Origin: Methylomonas methanica
GTDB lineage: Bacteria; Pseudomonadota; Gammaproteobacteria; Methylococcales; Methylomonadaceae
Assembly: GCF_001644035.1 (NCBI RefSeq)
Contig: NZ_LUUG01000075.1
Coordinates: forward strand, 22,157-86,156
Direction: 5' to 3'
DNA: 64,000 nucleotides
This document shows positions 55,166-62,563 of this stretch, one piece after another (position 1 is the first letter of the stretch; every line of letters begins with the position of its first letter). Made by a program: the position numbers and the translations under genes. The notes under the pieces were generated by a model. It was not told the origin of the DNA and did no database searches. It was given only the letters and a program-made list of their open reading frames with translations.

Positions 55166-56002
55166 TTAGTTCATGGACAGAGCGGTATCGGGTTGATCCA
55201 AAAGCGGAATACCGTCCGCTTCCAGCAAATCCTCGATCTCGTCCTGTTGATCTTTGATAAGTTTGTTCAACTGGGTCAGCAAAGCGGTATCACCCTTACG
55301 CACGCCAATCGACGTACTGTAGTGAAAACCGACCTTCTCGCCGTCGGCCCGCTGGTTGTTATCCGGGATCACGGTCATGGTCAACGGTGTGCTGGACGCC
55401 TTGACGTACCGCGCCGCCGCCGGCCCCCACAAGATCGCTATTTCGGCCTTGCCGGTTGCCACTTCGTTAACTAGCTTGTCGTTTTCGTATTTGACGTATT
55501 GGTTGCGTTTGGATTTAAAACCCGCAAGCTCTTGCTGATAATTGAACATATCGTTGTACCGGCCAATCGCCCGCAGCATGGTTTCGGCGGGCGTACCCGG
55601 CATAAAGGCAATCCGTTTGGCTTTGCGTAGCGCTTCGCTATCCCAGTTCTGCAAGTCCAGTTTGTCGTCGCTACGGCTGATAAACACATAGCCCGAGCGA
55701 TAATAAGGCGCAGTGGTAGCCAAGCGCGGATCGCCTTGGTCGACGCCCATCACCACATCGCATAAGCCCTTATCGACATAATCGCGAATGAAATAGCGCG
55801 GATCGGTCCAGGTCACGGTCTCCAGTTTGCGACCCAGTTGTGCGGCCACATACTGCGCCAGCTTGTTTTCAAAGCCCTCGCCGTTTTTATTGGAGTAAGG
55901 CATCTCGTTTTCGGCCGTGCAGACTTTCAAAGTTGGTTGTTCGGCATGCACATTTGCGATACCAAAAGCCAAAGCAGTAAAAATAAATATCGATCTTTTC
56001 AT
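55166..56002 (-). CDS. mxaJ: periplasmic methanol dehydrogenase accessory protein MxaJ
   Basis: The 278-residue protein has a signal peptide ending ANVHA and a periplasmic binding protein fold: LKVCTAENEMPYSNKNGEGFENKLA, LCDVVMGVDQGDPRLATTAPYYRSGYVF. MxaJ is essential for methanol dehydrogenase assembly or structure; its binding-protein fold seems to hold the enzyme rather than a solute. The gene follows mxaF after a gap holding a palindromic element and precedes mxaG by 16 bases. Confidence 0.93.
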   Translation of the reverse strand: MKRSIFIFTALAFGIANVHAEQPTLKVCTAENEMPYSNKNGEGFENKLAQYVAAQLGRKLETVTWTDPRYFIRDYVDKGLCDVVMGVDQGDPRLATTAPYYRSGYVFISRSDDKLDLQNWDSEALRKAKRIAFMPGTPAETMLRAIGRYNDMFNYQQELAGFKSKRNQYVKYENDKLVNEVATGKAEIAILWGPAAARYVKASSTPLTMTVIPDNNQRADGEKVGFHYSTSIGVRKGDTALLTQLNKLIKDQQDEIEDLLEADGIPLLDQPDTALSMN

Positions 56003-56016
56003 GGATGTCGTTCAAC

Positions 56017-56080
56017 GTAGGGTGGGCACGCAATGCCCACCGATTCGGCCAACAAGGTGGGCACAAGGTGCCCACCCTAC
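56017..56080. repeat. mxa-associated palindromic element, copy 4
   Basis: A 64-base unit with perfect 13-bp terminal inverted repeats (GTAGGGTGGGCAC and GTGCCCACCCTAC). It contains inner hairpins GTGGGC...GCCCAC and GGTGGGCAC-AAG-GTGCCCACC. It fills most of the 103-base gap between mxaF and mxaJ. Confidence 0.88.
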
Positions 56081-56105
56081 GATTTGAGTTTCGCGCCAGT
56101 TCCGG

Positions 56106-57914
56106 TTATAGCGCAAACACCATCACGCCGCCGCCCATTTGGGTGTAGTGCGCCAATTCCTTGAACGCACCCACCGCACCCAGACCGGCTGTCGGATCGG
56201 CCAAATCGAACACCAGACCGACGCCAGGCCAGCCGCCGACACCGTAATAAATCGCCACATACTGTTTGTTGTTGTGTTTATAGGTAATCGGATGGCCGAT
56301 GACGCCGGAAGGCAGTTTGAATTTCCATAACTCTTCGCCGGTTTTGGAATGACGGGCTTTGATGTAGCCGTCCAGGGTGCCGTAGAACACCAAGTCGCCG
56401 GCAGTGGCAGTAGTACCGCCCCACACCGCGAATTTCTCTTGAACTTCCCATTCCATTTTGCCGGTAACCGAGTTCATGGCTTTAACTTGTCCCAAAGTGC
56501 CTTTCGGACCCGGATACATGTTTAAAGTCGCGCCCACAAAGAACTGACCCGCACGGTAGGGCAACATAAACGGTTCCCAGTCCATGCAGATATGGTTAGT
56601 ACCCATGAAGAACAGTTTTTTGTTGGGGTCGTAGGACTCGATACCCTGGTTGTGGTAACCCATCGCCGACGGACAGATGCCAGTGGCTTGGTGATCCATG
56701 TGTGTGGAATATTCCGGATCGCGAATCGGTAAGCCGGTTTTCAGATCGACTTTTTTCACCCAGTTGACGGTGTCGTCAATTTTGAAGGCGTTAACCAAGT
56801 TACCGTTTTCGCGGTTCAAGGTATATACCAAGCCGTTCCGGTCGGGGTGAGTCAGCAATTTGGTCATTTTGCCATCGACCATTTGCTCGGACAGACCCAT
56901 GTAGTTAACACCGGCGTAGTCCCATTCGTCATGCGGGGTTTTTTGGTAACCGAATTTGGCTTCACCGGTGTTGACGTCTCGGCCCCAGATGGTCATGGTC
57001 CATTTGTTATCGCCGGGACGCATGGTTTCGTTCCAAGGCGCCGGGTTGCCGGAGCCGTAGTACAACATTTCCAAGTCGCTGTCATAGGCATACCAACCCC
57101 AGTTGGTGCCGCCGCCGATTTTCCAGGCATCGCCCTCCCAGGTTTTCAGACCCAGACCGAATTGGCCGTAATGCGGGTTGGCGCTATTAAAGTCTTTAGA
57201 CAATTTGATGTCTTCGTCAGGACCGGTGGCATATACGCGCCAAGCCTGTTTACCATCCTTAATATTGTAAGCCGTGGCGTAACCGCGCACCCCCAGCTCG
57301 GCACCGGAGGTACCGACGATGACTTTGTCCTTCACCACGAACGGGGCGATGGTCAAAGTGGAGCCCATGGCAATATCGGAGTTTTCCATTTTCCACAGCA
57401 CTTCGCCAGTCTTGGCGTTGATCGCTACGACATGACCATCCAATTGGTTCAAGAAAATTGTGGCGGGGTAATCTTTGCCGGCCGGCGCATAGGCCAAACC
57501 GCGGTTAACCACGTCGCAGCAAGCTACCGCACGGGCCGCCGGATTTTGCTTGGGCTTGAACTGCCACAAGATTTTGTCCGGCTCGTCCAGGCTAATCGCG
57601 AACACGTTGTTAGGATAAGGGGTATGCACATACATGATGCCGTCTACCACCAACGGGCCACCCTCGTGACCGTTCAGAACGCCGGTCGAAAACGACCAAG
57701 CGACTTTCAGGTTTTTAACGTTATTCGCGTTGATGTCGATCATTTCGCTAAAGTGAGTCGAACCATAATCCTTGGTCTGCATCACCCAGTTGGTGTTTTG
57801 CTTGGACATCTGTTCCAGTTCTTTATTCGCTTGCGCCGATTGCGACACGGCCAAGGCCGCAGCCGTTACTAAGGCCGTGGTCGATACCTGCTTGGCAAAC
57901 CGTGAAATTTGCAT
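56106..57914 (-). CDS. mxaF: PQQ-dependent methanol dehydrogenase large subunit MxaF, calcium type
   Basis: Oxidises methanol to formaldehyde in the periplasm with PQQ. The 602-residue precursor starts at ATG 57914 after AGGAGG and has a signal peptide ending SAQA. The adjacent cysteines that form the unusual ring near PQQ are in [12 protein letters not shown]. Tryptophan-docking propeller repeats are visible throughout. The catalytic region reads [11 protein letters not shown]: the Asp of WDY is the base, and the residue two further is Ala, as in calcium MxaF; lanthanide XoxF has a second Asp (DYD) there. With mxaI downstream, this is the calcium enzyme, and its regulation should respond to lanthanide through the lanthanide switch. 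It is the first gene of the operon. Confidence 0.98.
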   Translation of the reverse strand: MQISRFAKQVSTTALVTAAALAVSQSAQANKELEQMSKQNTNWVMQTKDYGSTHFSEMIDINANNVKNLKVAWSFSTGVLNGHEGGPLVVDGIMYVHTPYPNNVFAISLDEPDKILWQFKPKQNPAARAVACCDVVNRGLAYAPAGKDYPATIFLNQLDGHVVAINAKTGEVLWKMENSDIAMGSTLTIAPFVVKDKVIVGTSGAELGVRGYATAYNIKDGKQAWRVYATGPDEDIKLSKDFNSANPHYGQFGLGLKTWEGDAWKIGGGTNWGWYAYDSDLEMLYYGSGNPAPWNETMRPGDNKWTMTIWGRDVNTGEAKFGYQKTPHDEWDYAGVNYMGLSEQMVDGKMTKLLTHPDRNGLVYTLNRENGNLVNAFKIDDTVNWVKKVDLKTGLPIRDPEYSTHMDHQATGICPSAMGYHNQGIESYDPNKKLFFMGTNHICMDWEPFMLPYRAGQFFVGATLNMYPGPKGTLGQVKAMNSVTGKMEWEVQEKFAVWGGTTATAGDLVFYGTLDGYIKARHSKTGEELWKFKLPSGVIGHPITYKHNNKQYVAIYYGVGGWPGVGLVFDLADPTAGLGAVGAFKELAHYTQMGGGVMVFAL

Positions 57915-58415
57915 GAATCCTCCTATGTTGTTTATTAGGTTGCATGGCCCGGCAAATCGGTTGGTTAGGGGAGCCTTCCGTTAAAAGCGGATACGCCATC
58001 GGCATTTCCGGGCAAAATCAATCACACGCTGCGCTTAATTTTGGCGTCAATCCGTGACGCGAGATCTTGCTTTGTGGCAGAAATCTCCTTCACTTTTCAC
58101 ATCAGCAATCTCGATCAAGTCGCACACAATATTGACTTAGACCTACCGGGCCATGCTGGCGCAAATGTTAAAGAAGGCGGCCTATCGGGCGTTACGGAAT
58201 AATCCACGAATAGCCTGGGAATTCAGCGGAAAAAGTCCTGGAAGTTTTCCCGGTACGCCGCAGCCGCACTCCTCGACAAAACGGGAAAAGCTCCCATGGT
58301 TTCCCGGCATAAAAATCGGCATCATGGCAGGGCAAGAAACGCCAGCCATGGATAGCACCGGCTCTGCCGAGGGCGTTTCTTGCTCTTCCTCTCAACAAAG
58401 CAGGACACGTATTTA
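57915..58415. other. divergent regulatory region between mxaF and the mxaB-like regulator gene
   Basis: About 500 bases that must contain both promoters. No sigma-70 boxes could be assigned with confidence. The mxaF start has an AGGAGG site. The right-hand 170 bases hold repeated short motifs and a hairpin, listed separately. Confidence 0.6.
58245..58383 (+). promoter_or_regulatory. clustered TTTCCCGG motifs and a leader hairpin upstream of the regulator gene
   Basis: TTTTCCCGG (58245-58253), CGGGAAAA (58282-58289, opposite orientation) and TTTCCCGG (58300-58307) lie within 63 bases; the last two form a 7-bp inverted repeat. Next, GCAAGAAACGCC (58332-58343) and GGCGTTTCTTGC (58372-58383) form a perfect 12-bp inverted repeat with a 28-base loop, ending 32 bases before the GTG start. 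The clustering suggests operator sites and a structured mRNA leader. Confidence 0.5.
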
Positions 58416-59108
58416 GTGGCGAATAAAATCAGCGTTTTATTGGTAGACGACCACGCGGTAGTCAGAGCCGGTTACAAGACTTATCTATCATTGTCGGAAC
58501 GGATAGGCGCCGTCTACGAAGCCGATAGGGGCGAGACCGCCTGCCAGGTATATGACAAGCAGACGCCGGATGTGGTGGTGATGGATTTATCGATGCCCGG
58601 CTTGGGCGGCTTGGAGTCGGTGCGGCGCTTATTAGTCCGCTATCCCCACTGCAAGATTTTGGTATTCAGCATTCATAACGAGCTGGTGTATGTGACCAGA
58701 GCTATTAAAGCCGGCGCTAAAGGCTATATCACCAAGAATAACGAGCCCGACACCTTGGTCACGGCAGTCTGCACGCTCGCCGAGGGCGGCACGTATATCG
58801 AGCCGGCTTTGGCGCAGCAATTAGCGGTCAACATGGCCATTGGTCAGGACGAGGCTTACAAGGTTAAATCCTTGTCGCCGCGCGAATTCGATATTTTTTG
58901 CTTGCTCGCCAATGGCTTGAGTACCCGTCAAGCGGCGGAGAAATTATGTTTGAGCTATAAAACAGTGTGCAATCACAGCACGGCGATCAAGGAAAAATTG
59001 AATGTCAAAACCATGTCGGAATTGACCCTACTGGCCGGTCGCCAGGGTATCGTCAAAACCGGCAACGGCATGTATGAGCCGGACAGAACAGAGAGCCTCC
59101 ATCCTTAA
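58416..59108 (+). CDS. NarL-type response regulator, MxaB-like
   Basis: GTG 58416 begins VANKISVLLVDDH, giving 230 residues; a TTG at 58380 in frame is unlikely as it would fall in the leader hairpin. Receiver: acidic pair in LVDDH, phospho-Asp in VVVMDLSMPGLGG, Lys in GYITKNN. LuxR-type helix-turn-helix: LSPREFDIFCLLANGLSTRQAAEKLCLSYKTVCNHS. No kinase gene adjoins it. The position, divergent from mxaF, is that of mxaB, an orphan regulator known to be needed for methanol dehydrogenase expression in methanotrophs. The MxaB assignment rests on family and position. Confidence 0.88.
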   Translation: MANKISVLLVDDHAVVRAGYKTYLSLSERIGAVYEADRGETACQVYDKQTPDVVVMDLSMPGLGGLESVRRLLVRYPHCKILVFSIHNELVYVTRAIKAGAKGYITKNNEPDTLVTAVCTLAEGGTYIEPALAQQLAVNMAIGQDEAYKVKSLSPREFDIFCLLANGLSTRQAAEKLCLSYKTVCNHSTAIKEKLNVKTMSELTLLAGRQGIVKTGNGMYEPDRTESLHP

Positions 59109-59421
59109 TTCTGTATGAAGGCGCTTGCGGCCGAAACTCCCAACTGCATCGCTGCCCCCCCCCCCCAACCACCGCATATGGACGCGTGATTTAAGCCTTA
59201 TTAGCCTTAAAGCTGCGCCGATCTTAATCATTACTTCATTATATTTTCATCTTCAATTCATCTTGATTGGTTAATCTGAAAACTGAATAACCTTATTAAA
59301 AAAAGTAATAAAGCACCACCGAGGAGCGACGCGGTATCGGATGTTGACCGTTTGCTTCCATTTATATGGGCAATTCATTAACAGTTACCCATCCGATCAA
59401 AACGTATTCATGGGAGATAGT
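59109..59421. other. intergenic region with a 12-base C tract
   Basis: The gap between the regulator gene and the cytochrome gene. A run of 12 C occupies 59155-59166. The right half is AT-rich (for example around 59235-59320) and probably holds the cytochrome promoter. No terminator for the regulator gene was seen. Confidence 0.6.
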
Positions 59422-61614
59422 ATGAATGCACGTCTATTTATATTTCGGTTTTTGCTGATTTTCCTGGGCTTATCCGGGTTTGGCAACGCACACGCCCTGG
59501 AACTCACGCCCAATTCCGTCGAAATCTTAGTGGGTGAAGTGGTAACGGTCACAGTTACGAAATCATCCGGAAGCATAAGCGTAAAATCCAGTAATACTGG
59601 CGTGGCGACAGTCAGTTACGCTAGCGGTATCGCCAGCATCAAAGGCTTAAAAGCCGGTTCGGCGACTGTCACGGTGAAGGATCGTCGAAGCTCAAAACGC
59701 GTAGAAGTCAAAGTGATCAGCGCCCCCGCCTCCGTCTTGACGATTTCGCCCGCTGTGGTGGCGGTTAATGTCGGCGGCAGTGCGAATATAACTGTAACTA
59801 ACGCCTCCGGGGCCGTCAGTGTCCAATCGTCGGACAACTCAGTCGCCACCGTCGGTTATGCCAATAATCTTGCTACGGTAAAAGGCATTAAGGCCGGCTC
59901 GGCGACAGTGACCATCCGCGATAGTAAGACGTCCAAAACGGTAGCGGTGACGGTTTTAAATACCACGGCCATCGGCGAATACACCTTACTGGCCTGGAAT
60001 GACTTAGGCATGCACTGTATGGATGGTCTGGATTTTTCTGTGTTCGCTATCTTGCCGCCATACAACACCTTGCATGCGCAATTAAAAGATAAAAACGGTA
60101 AGTTAATCAGTAGCAACGTATTGCTGACTTATGAAGCAGTCGCCGACAGCAGCGGCTCCATCAATACCAGTAGCGCCAACAAAACCAATTTCTGGTCTTG
60201 GGTCGGTGAGTTAGTGGGCCTAAATCCGGCACCGGATGTCGGTGTTAACCTGGACGGACTCGCCAGCGGTAAGCCGATGCCCGGCAACAAAACGCCATCC
60301 TTAAAACCTGCGCCCATGACCTACAACACAGCGTTCGGCTGGTTCGAGGCCGAGGGTATTCCCATTACTCCGTTCGACGACAAAGGGAACAAGAACTTTT
60401 ATCCGACCGTTAAGGTAGTGGCTAAGGACGCGCTGAGCGGTAAAGTGCTGGCAAGCACCACTACCGTATTGCCGGTCAGCGACGAGATGACTTGCAAAGG
60501 CTGCCACGCATCCACCGACGCCAATAACAATGCCGCGCAAACTGCTGCTAAACCCTCGGCCGGCTGGGTGTTCGATACTGACCCTGACAAGGACTGGAAA
60601 CGCAACATTCTGCGTCTGCATGACGAAAAACAGGCTGCCAATAAAGTCTTTAACGATGCGCTTACCACTCTAAATACTAAAGGCTACAAATCCAGCGGTT
60701 TACTGGCGACGGCGGACGCTGGCCAACCGGTTTTGTGCGTGGCTTGCCATGCCAGCAACGCTTATTTCGACAAGGAGAACAAAACCACGGTGATGGGCGG
60801 CATGGCCGGCATTGCGCCGTTTACCCAGTCATTGCATTTAAAACATGCCGAGGTGAAGGACCCGGCCACGCAGTTGACGCTCGATAGCCTGGACAACCGT
60901 AGCGCCTGTTACCAATGTCATCCGGGATCGGTGACGCAATGTCTGCGCGGTGCGATGGCTACAGCCACGGACGCAAGCGGCGACCCGTCAATCAGCTGCC
61001 AAAGCTGTCACGGCAATATGAAAGCGGTGGGTAGCCCGACCCGGCAAGGCTGGTTCAACGAGCCGACCTGCGAGTCTTGCCACAATAGTGCCGCGCCCGG
61101 CAAACGTGCCGTCTCCGGCATCGACGCCAACGGCAAAGCCATTGTTCCTGCCGATCACACTTTTGCCACTAACGCCAATACGCCGGTTCCCGGACTGAAC
61201 TTGTATCGCTTCAGTAAAGGCCATGGCGGCTTGCAATGCGAGGCTTGTCACGGTTCGACGCACGCGGAATATCCCTCCACGCACGCCGACGAAAACCTGC
61301 AAAGCATTGCCGTGCAAGGACACGCCGGCACGGTAGCCGAGTGTAAGGCCTGCCATACCACGGTTCCGAATACGGTAAACGGCGGCCCGCACGGCATGCA
61401 TACCACTGGCGACGCCTGGGTCAAGCAACATGAAGACGCTAGTAAAAACGGCACACCCAGCTGTAGTTATTGCCATGGCACCACCAGTGCCGGCACGCCG
61501 CTAAGTGCGGTAAAGGTTGCGAAAACCATTGATGCCGATGAGTTTGGTATCAAAAATTGGCCGGCTGGTTATCAGGTGAGTTGTTTTAGCTGTCACAACG
61601 GACCCAATCCGTAA
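59422..61614 (+). CDS. nonaheme c-type cytochrome with two N-terminal Ig-like repeats
   Basis: ATG 59422 follows GGGAGA; 730 residues with a signal peptide ending GNAHA. Residues about 28-98 and 104-180 are two BIG2-type Ig-like repeats, each ending in a near-identical KAGSATVTV/I-DR segment. After a linker of about 170 residues come nine CxxCH heme sites: CKGCH, CVACH, CYQCH, CQSCH, CESCH, CEACH, CKACH, CSYCH, CFSCH, between about residues 357 and 727. The protein is exported and could carry electrons at the cell surface or in the periplasm. Ig-like repeats usually mediate surface display, so extracellular electron transfer is a reasonable idea but unproven. An intrinsic terminator follows its stop. 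Confidence 0.9.
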   Translation: MNARLFIFRFLLIFLGLSGFGNAHALELTPNSVEILVGEVVTVTVTKSSGSISVKSSNTGVATVSYASGIASIKGLKAGSATVTVKDRRSSKRVEVKVISAPASVLTISPAVVAVNVGGSANITVTNASGAVSVQSSDNSVATVGYANNLATVKGIKAGSATVTIRDSKTSKTVAVTVLNTTAIGEYTLLAWNDLGMHCMDGLDFSVFAILPPYNTLHAQLKDKNGKLISSNVLLTYEAVADSSGSINTSSANKTNFWSWVGELVGLNPAPDVGVNLDGLASGKPMPGNKTPSLKPAPMTYNTAFGWFEAEGIPITPFDDKGNKNFYPTVKVVAKDALSGKVLASTTTVLPVSDEMTCKGCHASTDANNNAAQTAAKPSAGWVFDTDPDKDWKRNILRLHDEKQAANKVFNDALTTLNTKGYKSSGLLATADAGQPVLCVACHASNAYFDKENKTTVMGGMAGIAPFTQSLHLKHAEVKDPATQLTLDSLDNRSACYQCHPGSVTQCLRGAMATATDASGDPSISCQSCHGNMKAVGSPTRQGWFNEPTCESCHNSAAPGKRAVSGIDANGKAIVPADHTFATNANTPVPGLNLYRFSKGHGGLQCEACHGSTHAEYPSTHADENLQSIAVQGHAGTVAECKACHTTVPNTVNGGPHGMHTTGDAWVKQHEDASKNGTPSCSYCHGTTSAGTPLSAVKVAKTIDADEFGIKNWPAGYQVSCFSCHNGPNP

Positions 61615-61629
61615 AACCTCAGACAGCAG

Positions 61630-61656
61630 ATCGCCCCGCAAGGGGCGATTTTTTTT
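61630..61656 (+). terminator. intrinsic terminator of the nonaheme cytochrome gene
   Basis: ATCGCCCC-GCAA-GGGGCGAT is an 8-bp perfect stem with a 4-base loop, followed by a run of eight T, 15 bases after the stop codon. Confidence 0.95.
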
Positions 61657-61835
61657 GCGGGTTTACATGCTAACAACAGCAACATAGCCTTGAGGCTAAT
61701 GTTAAGTTGATTCCAACCATACATAAATTTGGCGCCCACAAATACGCGAGGTTATTGAAATCAACACACAAAACTCCCTGGCGCCATCATTTCTAGGTAA
61801 GCAGGAGTGACGAATTGCCGAGACTGCCTTTAGAT

Positions 61836-62363
61836 TTATTTCTCCAACCTCGCTTTCAAGCCGCTCAAGCCGTTCTTAAAAAACTGCGTCATTGCTTTAA
61901 CCGCCGCTTCGTCACTCAAATTGTCCGGCGGTGTATTGCCGGTATCACCGCGGTAGAATCGGCTTTTGATGGTTACCACGCTGCTGTCCACGGTCTCCCC
62001 TGCCGTGACTTTCACATCGACCGTATGCGAACTGGTCGGAATTGCTTTGGGATTTTCGGTTTTCAACCGGTAGCTGTATTCGTGCTCGGCTTCGTTGTAA
62101 TAATCCAGTTCTTCAGTGATGGTTTCATCGTTTTGAAACGTCAATGTACGCAGACCGCCGGACTGATTTTTGCCGTCACCCGTGCTCTTTTTTAAGTCGG
62201 TATGCCAATTAGCAATGTCGTCGAAGTTTTTTAATTCGCTCCAAACCTTGGCGAGCGGCACTTGAATCGTCACCGATTCCTTGGCTTTTTGCGGCGTCGG
62301 GCCGTGAGCGTGAACTTGCCAGGAAAGTAGCAAAAAGCTGAATGAAAGCATGATGTGTCGCAT
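61836..62363 (-). CDS. SRPBCC (START-like) family periplasmic protein
   Basis: ATG 62363 gives 175 residues with a signal peptide (MRHIMLSFSFLLLSWQVHAHG). The mature domain follows the polyketide cyclase/START-like layout: ESVTIQVPLAKVWSELKNFDDIANWHTDLKKS, GGLRTLTF, ITEELDYYNEAEHEYSYRL, and a C-terminal helix MTQFFKNGLSGLKARL. These proteins bind a hydrophobic ligand in a helix-grip cavity. MxaD, a methanol dehydrogenase accessory protein, is in the same family and has similar size and export; the position near the mxa genes makes this a possible MxaD, but it is outside the operon and the match is at family level only. Confidence 0.75.
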   Translation of the reverse strand: MRHIMLSFSFLLLSWQVHAHGPTPQKAKESVTIQVPLAKVWSELKNFDDIANWHTDLKKSTGDGKNQSGGLRTLTFQNDETITEELDYYNEAEHEYSYRLKTENPKAIPTSSHTVDVKVTAGETVDSSVVTIKSRFYRGDTGNTPPDNLSDEAAVKAMTQFFKNGLSGLKARLEK

Positions 62364-62563
62364 GGGCAATCCCGAAGGGTGGTGAAAACCGGGTATTATC
62401 CAGGCGCACCGCCAGCGTTCATCGGGAATAAACCCCGAATAGATCCGGGGAAACTTCATTTAGCCTACTGCCATCAGCTGCCGAAAGGCACGCGCATAGC
62501 CAAACCGATTTGGTAAAACCGATCAACAGTTCCCCGGTTCGATCAGCATTTATTGCTGTAGAT

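Noticed and set aside
56106..57914. Lanthanide-dependent XoxF instead of MxaF
   Set aside because: The position after WDY is Ala, not Asp, and an mxaI gene is present in the same operon.
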